Source of the DNA: Caloramator sp.
GTDB lineage: Bacteria; Bacillota; Clostridia; Clostridiales; Caloramatoraceae
Length of the DNA stretch: 58,444 bases
Reading direction: 5' to 3'
NCBI GenBank assembly: GCA_026416875.1
Contig: JAOAEI010000004.1
Location: 1-58,444, forward strand
Part shown: one piece after another, positions 8,948-17,086 of the stretch
How the letters are laid out: each line of letters starts with the position of its first letter
Position numbering within the stretch: the first letter of the stretch is position 1
Program-made: the position numbers and the translations under genes
The notes under the pieces: generated by a model
What the model was told of the DNA's origin: nothing
What the model saw: the letters and a program-made list of their open reading frames with translations, nothing else
Databases searched by the model: none

Positions 8948-10096
8948 ATGAAAAAATTTTTATCCCTACTTGTAGTTTTTGTTTTAATTGCTTCGTTATT
9001 TAGCGGCTGTGCTAAAAAGGAAGCAGGAGACGTTGTTAAGGTAGGCTGGATTGGACCTCTAACTGGTGACCAAGCTGTATGGGGACAGTGTGAATCAAAT
9101 GCAGTTAAAATGTTCTTTGAGGAATTAAACAACAGCGGAGGTTTATTAGGAAAGAAAGTTGAAGTTGTGGCTTATGATACAAGGGGAGATGGAACAGAGG
9201 CAGTTAACGCAGTAAGAAGATTGACATCCCAAGATAAGGTTATTGCAATAATTGGACCAAACTCAAGTGGTCAGGCAATACCGATATCATCTGTTTTAGA
9301 AGAAATGAAGGTTCCTGATATTGCAACCGTTGCAACAAATCCAAAGGTTACTGTTGTGGACGGAAAGGTTAAGCCTTTTAATTTTAGAATTTGCTTTATC
9401 GACCCATATCAGGGTGCTGTTGCGGCAGGCTATGCAATCGATGTTTTAGGATTTAAAAAGGCTGCAATCCTTTACGATATTGGCGACGACTATTCACAGG
9501 GACTTACTCAATATTTTGAAGAAGTCTTTACTAAAAAGGGCGGTCAAATTGTTGCCAAGGAAGGATTTAAAACAGGGGACGTTGATTTTAGGCCTCAGCT
9601 TACAAAGATAAAGGCTGCAAATCCAGATGTTATATTCATGCCTTACTACTATAAAGAAGTTGCCCTTTCAGCAAAACAGGCAAGGGAACTTGGAATTACT
9701 GCAACTTTGATGGGTGGAGACGGTTGGCCGTCAGAACAGCTTATGACAATGGCTGGAGATGCTGTTGAAGGATCATATATTATCAATCACTTGGATTTTG
9801 ATGATCCTGAGGTTCAGCCATTTAGAAATAAATACAAACAAAAATTTGGTAAGGATTCAGAAATAAATGGGTATCTTGCAACTGACGCCTGCACACTTTT
9901 AGTTGAAGCAATTAAGAAGGCAAACAGCTTTGAAGGTGAAAAGATTAAGGAAGCTCTAGAAGGAATTGAAATTAAAGGAATAACAGGAAACATCAAAATA
10001 GGCAAGGATACCCATAATCCTGAAAACAAAGAAGCTGCAATTATAAAAATAGAAAATGGAAAATATAAATTTGTTGAAAAATATGCAGTTAAATAA
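8948..10096 (+). CDS. livK: Branched-chain amino-acid ABC transporter, substrate-binding lipoprotein
   Basis: The ATG at 8948 is chosen because AAAGGAGG precedes it and the protein then begins with a classic lipoprotein signal: MKKF, a hydrophobic core, and the lipobox FSGC with Cys21. A TTG at 8918 would put extra residues ahead of the signal. The mature part is a periplasmic-binding fold of the Leu/Ile/Val (Peripla_BP_6) type: KVGWIGPLTG, GPNSSGQA, the hinge AILYDIGDDYSQG, and the NGYLATDAC stretch near the C-terminus. It would be anchored on the outer face and deliver ligand to LivHM. True ligand within the branched-chain/amide family is uncertain. It is followed by a small hairpin, then livH. 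Confidence 0.9.
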   Translation: MKKFLSLLVVFVLIASLFSGCAKKEAGDVVKVGWIGPLTGDQAVWGQCESNAVKMFFEELNNSGGLLGKKVEVVAYDTRGDGTEAVNAVRRLTSQDKVIAIIGPNSSGQAIPISSVLEEMKVPDIATVATNPKVTVVDGKVKPFNFRICFIDPYQGAVAAGYAIDVLGFKKAAILYDIGDDYSQGLTQYFEEVFTKKGGQIVAKEGFKTGDVDFRPQLTKIKAANPDVIFMPYYYKEVALSAKQARELGITATLMGGDGWPSEQLMTMAGDAVEGSYIINHLDFDDPEVQPFRNKYKQKFGKDSEINGYLATDACTLLVEAIKKANSFEGEKIKEALEGIEIKGITGNIKIGKDTHNPENKEAAIIKIENGKYKFVEKYAVK

Positions 10097-10115
10097 GGTG
10101 GGATTTTCCCACCTT
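10095..10115 (+). terminator. Intercistronic hairpin livK-livH
   Basis: Stem AAGGTGGG / CCCACCTT with an ATTTT loop, without a clean T tract after it. It probably acts as a partial terminator or mRNA 3' stabiliser that gives more livK than transporter-subunit mRNA. Confidence 0.6.
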
Positions 10116-10142
10116 AATTGAATTTTTAAAGGGGGAAGTAAT

Positions 10143-11021
10143 ATGACAGGCTTTATTCAGCAGATTATAAATGGGCTTTCAATAGGAAGCGTTTATGCCC
10201 TAATGGCGGTAGGATATTCGCTGGTTTACAGCATCATGAATTTTTCTAACTTTGCCCATGGCGGAATTATAATGTTCGGTGCTTATTTTGGATTTTTCTT
10301 TATGACCCTTTATAAATTCCCATTTTCTATTGCCTTCATTGCTTCAGGAATATGTGCTGCCCTTATGGCGATATTAGTTGAAAGGGTGGCATATAAACCA
10401 CTTAGGGATAGAAGGGCTCCATTTTTGTATTTTATAATCTCTGCAATGGGAGTATCGATTTTCCTTGAGAATATAATTATTGCAACTATAGGACCAACCT
10501 TTAGAACTTATCCCGAGGTTTTTTCGACTCAGCCTATTAAAATCGGAAACATGGCTATCGGAAGAATAGATTTGACGATGTTTATTATTTCGGCTGTATT
10601 TTTAGTTTTATTAATATACTTGATAGATTATACCAAGATAGGAAAGGCAATTCAGGCTACATCCTTCAACATGAAGGCTAGTGCTTTAATGGGAATAAAT
10701 ACGGACTTTATAATCCTTCTTGTGTTTGGGCTTGGAGGATTTTTAGCAGGACTGGCAGGTGTTTTGTTTGGTATGAAATATACAGTATATCCTCAGATTG
10801 GAAATATTACTTTAAAATCCTTTATCGCTGCTGTATTTGGAGGGCTCGGCAGTCTTCAGGGGGCGGTTATCGGTTCTGTCCTTTTAGGAATAATAGAGAC
10901 AATAACATCGGGATATATATCCTCACAATATAGAGATTTAATAGCCTTTGTGCTTCTTATTTTTATATTAGTAGTAAGGCCAATGGGGCTTATGGGCAAA
11001 GTTACAGAAGACAAGGCATAA
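10143..11021 (+). CDS. livH: Branched-chain amino-acid ABC transporter permease LivH
   Basis: A 292-residue integral membrane protein with about eight hydrophobic segments. Family markers: N-terminal GLSIGSVYALMAVGYSLVYSIMNFSNFAHGGIIMFGA, the AxxxERxAYxPLRxR motif (VERVAYKPLRDRRAP), and the cytoplasmic coupling region ending AAVFGGLGSLQGAVIGSVLLGIIE. It forms the translocation path with LivM for ligand handed over by LivK. The SD AAAGGGGGAAGT precedes the ATG. Twelve bases separate it from livM. Confidence 0.94.
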   Translation: MTGFIQQIINGLSIGSVYALMAVGYSLVYSIMNFSNFAHGGIIMFGAYFGFFFMTLYKFPFSIAFIASGICAALMAILVERVAYKPLRDRRAPFLYFIISAMGVSIFLENIIIATIGPTFRTYPEVFSTQPIKIGNMAIGRIDLTMFIISAVFLVLLIYLIDYTKIGKAIQATSFNMKASALMGINTDFIILLVFGLGGFLAGLAGVLFGMKYTVYPQIGNITLKSFIAAVFGGLGSLQGAVIGSVLLGIIETITSGYISSQYRDLIAFVLLIFILVVRPMGLMGKVTEDKA

Positions 11022-11033
11022 GGAGGGCTTAAT

Positions 11034-11918
11034 ATGCTTAGTTGGTATTATTTAAAGGGCATTATAATGCTTGCAGGGATTTATCTTCTGCCTGTATTAG
11101 GGCTTTCACTTTTAACGGGATTTACAGGACTTTTTTCCTTCGGACATGCAGGGTTTATGGCAATTGGAGGATATACAACTGCCTTTATGATGATGAAGCT
11201 AAAGGTTCCTTTTATTCCTGCAATTTTAATTGGAGGTCTATTTGCTGCACTTTTTAGCTTTATTATAGGAAAACTTACATTAAAATTAAAGGGAGATTAT
11301 TTCTGCATTGCAACTTTAGGTTTTGGAGAGGCAATAAGGCTTCTATTAGACAACATCCAATATTTTGGAGGTGCAAGGGGATGGCCGGGACTTCCGCTTA
11401 AAACCACTTTAACAACTGTAATTATAATTGATATTATAGCGGTTATCCTTCTTAGAAATATAATAAGGTCGAGGCATGGAAGAAATATGATTGCAGTTAG
11501 GGAGGAGGAGCTTGCATCCAGCATTATTGGAATAGATACTTTTAAATACAAGATGATTTCCCTTGTTATAAGCGCCTTCTACGCAGGGGTTGGAGGAGGG
11601 CTTTTAGGGACTTATCTTGGATTTTTACAGCCTAAGATTTTCAGCCTTACAAGGTCAACGGAACTTACTATTATAGTTATTTTTGGAGGACTTGGAAGCT
11701 TAACCGGAAGTGTTGTTGGAACTATTCTTTTAATTGCCCTGCCTGAAATTTTAAGAAGCTTTGCAAATTGGAGGTTGGTGGTTTACGGAGTTATAGTTGT
11801 ATTTATTATGATTGCAAGGCCAGAGGGACTTATGGGAGGAAAGGAACTTAGTTTTGATATTATAAGGAATTTGTTTAGAAAAAGAGTTAAAGAAGTTAAA
11901 GCAGAGGGGGGCAAGTAG
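11034..11918 (+). CDS. livM: Branched-chain amino-acid ABC transporter permease LivM
   Basis: A 294-residue membrane protein of the LivM family: [23 protein letters not shown] near the N-terminus, [20 protein letters not shown] in the middle, and the coupling motif [17 protein letters not shown], followed by ARPEGLMG close to the end. It pairs with LivH in the membrane. Its stop is directly followed by the livG ATG (no gap), as expected for a single transcription unit. Confidence 0.94.
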   Translation: MLSWYYLKGIIMLAGIYLLPVLGLSLLTGFTGLFSFGHAGFMAIGGYTTAFMMMKLKVPFIPAILIGGLFAALFSFIIGKLTLKLKGDYFCIATLGFGEAIRLLLDNIQYFGGARGWPGLPLKTTLTTVIIIDIIAVILLRNIIRSRHGRNMIAVREEELASSIIGIDTFKYKMISLVISAFYAGVGGGLLGTYLGFLQPKIFSLTRSTELTIIVIFGGLGSLTGSVVGTILLIALPEILRSFANWRLVVYGVIVVFIMIARPEGLMGGKELSFDIIRNLFRKRVKEVKAEGGK

Positions 11919-12716
11919 ATGAATATATTGGAGGTTAATGGATTAACTAAGCAATTTGGAGGACTTACAGCAGTTAATGATGTTACCTTTGATGTTGAAA
12001 GGGGAAGTATAACAGGACTTATAGGACCTAATGGTGCAGGAAAGACAACGATTTTTAATTTGGTTACTGGGGTTTATAAAGTTAGTGGAGGAAAAATTGT
12101 TTTTAACGGAAAAGAAATCCAAAATGAAGAAGCATATAAAATAGCAAATATGGGCATTACAAGGACCTTTCAGAATATAAGGCTCTTTAAAAAGCTTACT
12201 GTATATGAAAATATTCTGACAGCTTGCCAATATAATGCCAATTACAGCCTCTTTGAGGCGATGATTTTTGGTTTAGTTCCTAAAAGGTTTAAAAGAAATT
12301 CGAGGTTTTATAGGGAGGAAAAGCAATTAAAGGAACAGGCAGAGGAGCTGATGGAGATTTTAGGACTTGAGGATAGAAAAAATTTCATAGCCAATAATTT
12401 GCCCTATGGTCTTCAAAGAAGGCTTGAAATTGCAAGGGCCCTTGCCCTAAGGCCGAAGCTTCTTCTACTTGATGAGCCTGCTGCAGGGATGAATCCTGAT
12501 GAGACGGAAAAGTTAACGGAACTTATAGCCTTTGTAAGGGATAAGTTTGATCTTAGTGTTCTTTTAATTGAACATCATATGGACCTTGTTATGGAGATAT
12601 GCGACAAAATTGTTGTTTTAAATTTTGGCTGTAAACTTGCCGAGGGAACCCCTAAGGAGATCCAGCAAAATCCTGAGGTTCAGAAGGCCTACTTAGGGGG
12701 TGGTAATAATGCTTAA
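11919..12716 (+). CDS. livG: Branched-chain amino-acid ABC transporter ATP-binding protein LivG
   Basis: A 265-residue ABC ATPase: Walker [11 protein letters not shown]-loop region [11 protein letters not shown], the signature [15 protein letters not shown] (a LivG-type variant of LSGGQ), Walker [14 protein letters not shown], and switch His in IEHHMDLV. The longer helical insertion between Q-loop and signature is typical of LivG versus LivF. It energises LivHM from the cytoplasm. The 3' end overlaps the livF start. Confidence 0.95.
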   Translation: MNILEVNGLTKQFGGLTAVNDVTFDVERGSITGLIGPNGAGKTTIFNLVTGVYKVSGGKIVFNGKEIQNEEAYKIANMGITRTFQNIRLFKKLTVYENILTACQYNANYSLFEAMIFGLVPKRFKRNSRFYREEKQLKEQAEELMEILGLEDRKNFIANNLPYGLQRRLEIARALALRPKLLLLDEPAAGMNPDETEKLTELIAFVRDKFDLSVLLIEHHMDLVMEICDKIVVLNFGCKLAEGTPKEIQQNPEVQKAYLGGGNNA

Positions 12717-13422
12717 GGTAAGAAATTTGCATGTATTCTATGGAGGTATACATGCCCTTAAAGGGATTAATGTTGAGGTAAAGCAAGGGGAAATTGTAAC
12801 TATTATAGGTTCAAATGGTGCAGGAAAGTCGACCCTCCTTAATACTATAACCGGCATTGTAAAACCAAAGGAAGGAGAGATTTTCTATAAGGATAAGAAG
12901 TTGAGCCTAATTCCTCATAAGATTGTCGCAAATGGAATCTGTCAGGTGCCTGAAGGAAGGCTTGTTTTTGCTAATTTAACAGTAAAAGATAATCTTCTTT
13001 TGGGGGCTTATCTTAGAAAGGATAAGGCAGAGATAAACAAAGACCTTCAAAATGTTTATGAGATTTTCCCAAGGCTAAAGGAAAGGGAAAAGCAGATGGC
13101 AGGAACTTTATCAGGGGGAGAACAGCAGATGCTGGCAATAGGAAGGGCCCTTATGGGAAGGCCTGAGATCATGCTTCTTGATGAGCCTTCATTAGGCCTT
13201 GCACCGCTACTTGTGGATACTATTTTTAAGATTATTTTGGATATTAAGAAGATGGGAAAAACAATTCTTCTTGTTGAACAAAACGCCTTTAAGGCCCTTG
13301 AAATTGCCGACAGAGCCTATGTCCTTGAACAGGGGAGGATAACCCTTGAGGGAAGTGCAAAGGATATTGCAGCAAACCCAAAAGTTCAGGAGGCATATCT
13401 AGGGAAGAGGGTGACAGAATAA
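12709..13422 (+). CDS. livF: Branched-chain amino-acid ABC transporter ATP-binding protein LivF
   Basis: A 237-residue ABC ATPase starting at ATG 12709, behind GGGGGTGG; an in-frame GTG at 12700 lies inside that SD and is less likely. Motifs: Walker A GSNGAGKST, ICQVPEGRLVF, signature LSGGEQQMLAIGRAL, Walker B IMLLDEPSLGLAP, and VEQNAFKALE. The start overlaps livG by eight bases. This completes a K-H-M-G-F order transporter, with no enzyme genes in the operon. Confidence 0.95.
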   Translation: MLKVRNLHVFYGGIHALKGINVEVKQGEIVTIIGSNGAGKSTLLNTITGIVKPKEGEIFYKDKKLSLIPHKIVANGICQVPEGRLVFANLTVKDNLLLGAYLRKDKAEINKDLQNVYEIFPRLKEREKQMAGTLSGGEQQMLAIGRALMGRPEIMLLDEPSLGLAPLLVDTIFKIILDIKKMGKTILLVEQNAFKALEIADRAYVLEQGRITLEGSAKDIAANPKVQEAYLGKRVTE

Positions 13423-13448
13423 AATTATATGTTACTTTATAGGTATTG

Positions 13449-13457
13449 TGGTATAAT
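13449..13457 (+). promoter_or_regulatory. Extended -10 promoter of the toxin-antitoxin pair
   Basis: TGG-TATAAT (TG at 13449-13450, TATAAT 13452-13457) forms an extended -10 with no clear -35. It lies 35 bases before the antitoxin start, just after livF. Confidence 0.5.
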
Positions 13458-13491
13458 ATTAATATAAGGACATGGTTTGGAAGGTGATGTT

Positions 13492-13689
13492 ATGAATACA
13501 GCTAAAAAACTTCTCTATGATTTAATAAAAGATATACCAGATGATGATGTTATGGAAGTTATAGATTTTATTACTTTTTTAAAGATGAAGCATGATAAAA
13601 AGCTGTTTAATGATTTAAGAAAATCAAGTGAATCAAGTTTAAGCTTTTGGGATAATGATATTGATGATGAGGTGTGGAATAATGTATAA
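13492..13689 (+). CDS. Antitoxin-like protein (DUF2281-like) of a PemK/MazF pair
   Basis: A 65-residue acidic protein starting at ATG 13492 after GGAAGGTGATG; TTG 13477 is a poorer in-frame start. The N-terminal half forms a predicted helix pair (LLYDLIKDIPDDDVMEVIDFITFLKMK). The C-terminal half ends in the sequence SESSLSFWDNDIDDEVWNN, a tail often seen in small proteins encoded just before PemK-type toxins in Firmicutes. Such an acidic, Trp-containing tail would be the toxin-neutralising part. The stop overlaps the toxin ATG by eight bases, which supports the pairing. Assignment rests on size, composition and the neighbouring toxin. Confidence 0.75.
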   Translation: MNTAKKLLYDLIKDIPDDDVMEVIDFITFLKMKHDKKLFNDLRKSSESSLSFWDNDIDDEVWNNV

Positions 13690-14028
13690 GCAGGGAGATA
13701 TACTGCTAATTCCTGTGCCGTTTTCAGAACTCACCTCATCGAAAAAAGGCCTGTAGTTGTTTTATCTAATGAAAAATATAATTTAATTCAGGAAGATATA
13801 GTAGTTGCTGCAATTACTTCAAATATAACAGAAAAAGAGTATTCGATTACTATTAATAACGATGATATGGATGAGGGGATGTTAAAAGTTGTATCATGTG
13901 TAAGAGCTGACAAAATATATACTTTGTCAAAATTTATAGTAGTAAAAAAATTTGGTAGATTAAAGACCTCAACAATGGAAAAAGTTATATTCAAAATTAA
14001 TGAATTATTAAGAGAATCCCCAAGGTAG
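13682..14028 (+). pseudogene. PemK/MazF-family toxin, frameshifted
   Basis: Read from ATG 13682 the protein begins MYKQGDILLIPVPFSELTSSKK, the N-terminus of PemK/MazF endoribonucleases, then hits TAG after GL. One additional A in the A6 run at 13742-13747 gives KKRPVVVLSNEKYN and continues through EDIVVAAITSNI, KVVSCVRADKIYTLSKFIV and on to a stop at 14026-14028, a normal 115 residues. Members cut mRNA at short motifs and are held inactive by the antitoxin. The single-base deficit means either a dead toxin or a homopolymer miscall. A terminator overlaps the end. Confidence 0.8.
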
Positions 14029-14040
14029 GGATTCTCTTTT
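14010..14040. terminator. Bidirectional terminator between toxin gene and alaX-like gene
   Basis: Eleven-base-pair stem AAGAGAATCCC / GGGATTCTCTT, 7-base loop, T run on one side and A run on the other. It serves the convergent genes on both sides. Confidence 0.8.
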
Positions 14041-15196
14041 AATGTTTGATTAGAAAATCTATGAAATCATTAAGAGCTTGTGCTGTTTCAAAACTTCCCT
14101 GGGCAAATTTTGGACTTCCTCCACCTCGTCCATTAAATTTTTGAAGCTCTTCTTTGAATATTTTGCCGCAGTTTATGTCTAGACTGCCGTTATGTGCAAG
14201 GATAACCTTTTTGTCCTTTAACGATGCAAGGATTAATAAGTCGCTTGTAAGGGATGTTAGTTTGCTTGCTATTGTTTGAAGTTCTTCAAAGGATTTATCT
14301 TCAAATATTTTTATGATTTTATTTTCTTTAGATTCGACTAAAAGATCCTTTGCGATGAATTCGGCGTTTATTTCTTTTAAGGAATTTAGCTGCTTCGTAA
14401 GGTTTTTAATTTCGCTTTGAAGGGAGTCAAATTTTATTAAAATCTCCGATTGAGGAACGAAAAGATTTTTAATAAGGCTATTAATAATAGTATTCTTTTC
14501 TTGAAAATCCTTCAAAAGCCTTTTCCCACACTTAAAATATATTCTTGTCATGTTCTTGTATTTTTCTGTTTTAAGTATTTTTAACATCCCTATTTCACCA
14601 AGGCTTCTTACGTGGGTTCCACAGCAGGGGGAATAGTCGATTCCTTCTATTTCAACTATTCTTATATCAACGTCCGTCGGGGGAAGTTTCCTTAATGGAA
14701 GCTTTTTTGCTTCTTCTAGATTAACTATGTAGGATTTTACAGGGATATTTTTAAATATAAGTTCATTAACTTTGTTTTCCACATTTAAAACTATTTCTTC
14801 ATTAATGTTTTCAAGTCCTATGTCGATGGTTAAATAATCATCACCAAGATGAAAGCCGTTGGTTGGGGCATTATACATTTCTAAAAATACAGCAGATAAA
14901 AGGTGCTGTCCTGTGTGGTTTTGCATGTGGTCGAATCTTCTTTCAAAGTCTATGATGCATTTTACAGTCCTTTTATTTATTTTTTCTTTAACAACATGAT
15001 ATATTTTTCCATCCTCTTCAACTAAATCTATAACTTCAATTCCATCAATCCAGCCAAAATCCCTAGGCTGTCCGCCGCCCTCAGGATAAAAGGCGGTTTC
15101 GGAAAGCTCAGTAAGATATAGGCCGCCCTTTTCTATTTGATTTATAATTTTTGCATCCCATTCGTAAATGTAGGGATTTTCATAGTAGAGCCTCAT
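14039..15196 (-). CDS. AlaX-type alanyl-tRNA editing protein with DHHA1 domain
   Basis: A 385-residue protein matching the editing half of alanyl-tRNA synthetase plus a C-terminal DHHA1 domain. It shows the AlaX zinc/editing residues HTGQH (near residue 96) and CCGTH (near 190), an N-terminal TAFYPEGGGQPRD motif, a coiled central region (LQSEIKNLTKQLNSLKEI), and the GRGGGSPKFAQGSF glycine-rich motif near the end. It should hydrolyse Ser- or Gly-tRNA(Ala) in trans. It lacks the aminoacylation core, so it is a free-standing editor (AlaX-L type), not a broken alaS. It is transcribed leftward from a start at 15196 with AGGAGATG ahead. Confidence 0.9.
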   Translation of the reverse strand: MRLYYENPYIYEWDAKIINQIEKGGLYLTELSETAFYPEGGGQPRDFGWIDGIEVIDLVEEDGKIYHVVKEKINKRTVKCIIDFERRFDHMQNHTGQHLLSAVFLEMYNAPTNGFHLGDDYLTIDIGLENINEEIVLNVENKVNELIFKNIPVKSYIVNLEEAKKLPLRKLPPTDVDIRIVEIEGIDYSPCCGTHVRSLGEIGMLKILKTEKYKNMTRIYFKCGKRLLKDFQEKNTIINSLIKNLFVPQSEILIKFDSLQSEIKNLTKQLNSLKEINAEFIAKDLLVESKENKIIKIFEDKSFEELQTIASKLTSLTSDLLILASLKDKKVILAHNGSLDINCGKIFKEELQKFNGRGGGSPKFAQGSFETAQALNDFIDFLIKH

Positions 15197-15368
15197 ATGA
15201 ACATCTCCTTTTGTTAGGTTTATAAAATTTATGCAATAATTATAATATATTTATGGAAAAAAATGAAGAAAGTTAAATTTTTTATAGCTTGAAGGAATAG
15301 ATTAACTAGTGGTAAAATAACTGAGAAACTAAATTATAGTGATAGGAACTTTAGAAAGGAGTAGAAGG

Positions 15369-16925
15369 ATGTCTAAAAAGAACATAGGAAGGGCAACGGC
15401 TGTAGTTATGCTTATGCTTTTTTTAAGTAGAATATTGGGATTCGTAAGGGAAATGATTGTTGCAAAGGTTTATGGAAGAAGCTATGTAACCGATGCTTTT
15501 TTTGCAGCCTTTACGATTCCAGATGTTATGTTTTATCTTTTGGTAGGTGGGGCGTTAAGTTCAGGCTTTATGCCGGTGTTTACCCAATATATTGCAAAGG
15601 AAGATGATGATAACGCCTGGAGGGCAGCAAATACATTTATTACAGTTGCACTTATTTTTATTATAGTATTTAATATTGTTGGAATTACTTTTGCGAAATA
15701 TCTTGTCCCTTTAGTTGCTGTTGGAAGTTTAAATAGTAGGGAAATGTTTGACTTAACAGTTAAGCTTACTAGGATAATGTTTACTGCTGTAACCTTTACA
15801 GTTTTAGCAGGTCTTACAAGAGGGATTTTAAACTCCTATAACATATTTACATCGCCATCTGTTGGTCCAGTTTTATATAACGTTGGAATGATTTTGGGGG
15901 CTGTTCTTTTAGGAAATAGGTTTGGAATTTACGGACTTGCTGCTGGAGTTATCTTTGGTGCCCTTTTAAACTTTTTAGTTCAGGTTCCTGACTTTCTAAG
16001 AGTTGGGAAAAGGTTTAGATTTGAGCTCCATTTAAAGCATGAGGGGTATAAAAGGATGCTCTATCTTATGGGACCTGCAATTATAGGCCTTTCAATATCC
16101 CAGCTTAATCTCGTAGTAAATCAGAATATCGCCTCGATATTAGGTGAAGGCAGCATAACAGCACTTAGATATGCAAATAGGCTTATGCTTCTACCTCTTG
16201 GAATTTTTGCGATGGGAATTGCAACAACTATATTTCCAAGCCTTAATATGCACATCGCAAAGGGAGAATATGATAAATTTAAAGAAACCTTTTCCCTCGG
16301 CATGAGGATGGTAATGTTCATAACGATACCTTCTGCAATTGGCATGATTGCTTTAAATGTTCCTATAATAAGGCTTTTGTTTAAGACGGGGAAATTCGGT
16401 GAGCAGGACGTTTTAGTAACTGCCTATGCCCTTGCCTTTTACAGCTTTGCTGTAGTTGGACAGTCGGCAGTTCAGATATCAACAAGAGGATTTTATTCTC
16501 TACAGGATACAAAAACTCCTGTTAAGGTAGGGGCCTTAACAGTTTTAGTTAATATACTCTTAAACTTAATGTTTGTTGTTTTTTTTAAAGAGCTTGCAAT
16601 AGGTGGAATTGCCCTTTCTTATTCAATATCAAGCATTTTAAATATGATCATGCTTCAAAGGGGACTTTCTAAAAAGCTTAATGGATTAAGGGAAAGGGAA
16701 ATAATAATTTCCACCGTAAAATCAGCGGGAGCATCTATAATTATGGGAATTGCAGCCATTGCAACATATAAATTCTTTGAGTTTAATTTTGGAGTAGAAT
16801 CAAAACTTACGCAGCTAATTGGAGTTGGCGGTGCTGTTTTCGTTGGAATCGCTGTATATGCTTTAATTGCAGTAATATTAAAGATGGATGAGGTAAAGTT
16901 TATAGTAAAAATGATAAGAAAATAA
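15369..16925 (+). CDS. murJ: Lipid II flippase MurJ (MviN family)
   Basis: ATG 15369 is chosen for the AAAGGAG at 15355-15361; an upstream in-frame ATG at 15339 would include the SD. The 518-residue protein has about 14 hydrophobic helices and the MurJ/MviN hallmarks: LSRILGFVREMIVAKVYG, TDAFFAAFTIPD, FMPVFTQYI, and the ALRYANRLMLLPLGIFAMGIATTIFPSLN segment, as well as TRGFYSLQDTKTPV. It flips lipid-linked peptidoglycan precursor (or possibly lipid-linked surface glycan) across the membrane. It is monocistronic, with a terminator close behind. Confidence 0.93.
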   Translation: MSKKNIGRATAVVMLMLFLSRILGFVREMIVAKVYGRSYVTDAFFAAFTIPDVMFYLLVGGALSSGFMPVFTQYIAKEDDDNAWRAANTFITVALIFIIVFNIVGITFAKYLVPLVAVGSLNSREMFDLTVKLTRIMFTAVTFTVLAGLTRGILNSYNIFTSPSVGPVLYNVGMILGAVLLGNRFGIYGLAAGVIFGALLNFLVQVPDFLRVGKRFRFELHLKHEGYKRMLYLMGPAIIGLSISQLNLVVNQNIASILGEGSITALRYANRLMLLPLGIFAMGIATTIFPSLNMHIAKGEYDKFKETFSLGMRMVMFITIPSAIGMIALNVPIIRLLFKTGKFGEQDVLVTAYALAFYSFAVVGQSAVQISTRGFYSLQDTKTPVKVGALTVLVNILLNLMFVVFFKELAIGGIALSYSISSILNMIMLQRGLSKKLNGLREREIIISTVKSAGASIIMGIAAIATYKFFEFNFGVESKLTQLIGVGGAVFVGIAVYALIAVILKMDEVKFIVKMIRK

Positions 16926-16930
16926 TAAGT

Positions 16931-16971
16931 GGGGACATTAGAGTTTATATACGCTCTAATGCCCTTTTTTA
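16931..16971 (+). terminator. Terminator after murJ
   Basis: Arms GGG-A-CATTAGAG and CTCTAATG-CCC with a 10-base loop, then TTTTTT. Confidence 0.8.
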
Positions 16972-17086
16972 TTTTGTATTAAAAATAAAAATAAGGTAAA
17001 CATAATAATAGACAAAATTGTAAAATATGTGGCATAGAAAAGAAATAATCTTAGCATTTTGACAAAATTTTATAAGGAGGGATATT

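Noticed and set aside
14039-15196. Truncated alanyl-tRNA synthetase
   Set aside because: The start, editing motifs and DHHA1 domain match a complete free-standing AlaX-L; no aminoacylation domain was lost within this frame.
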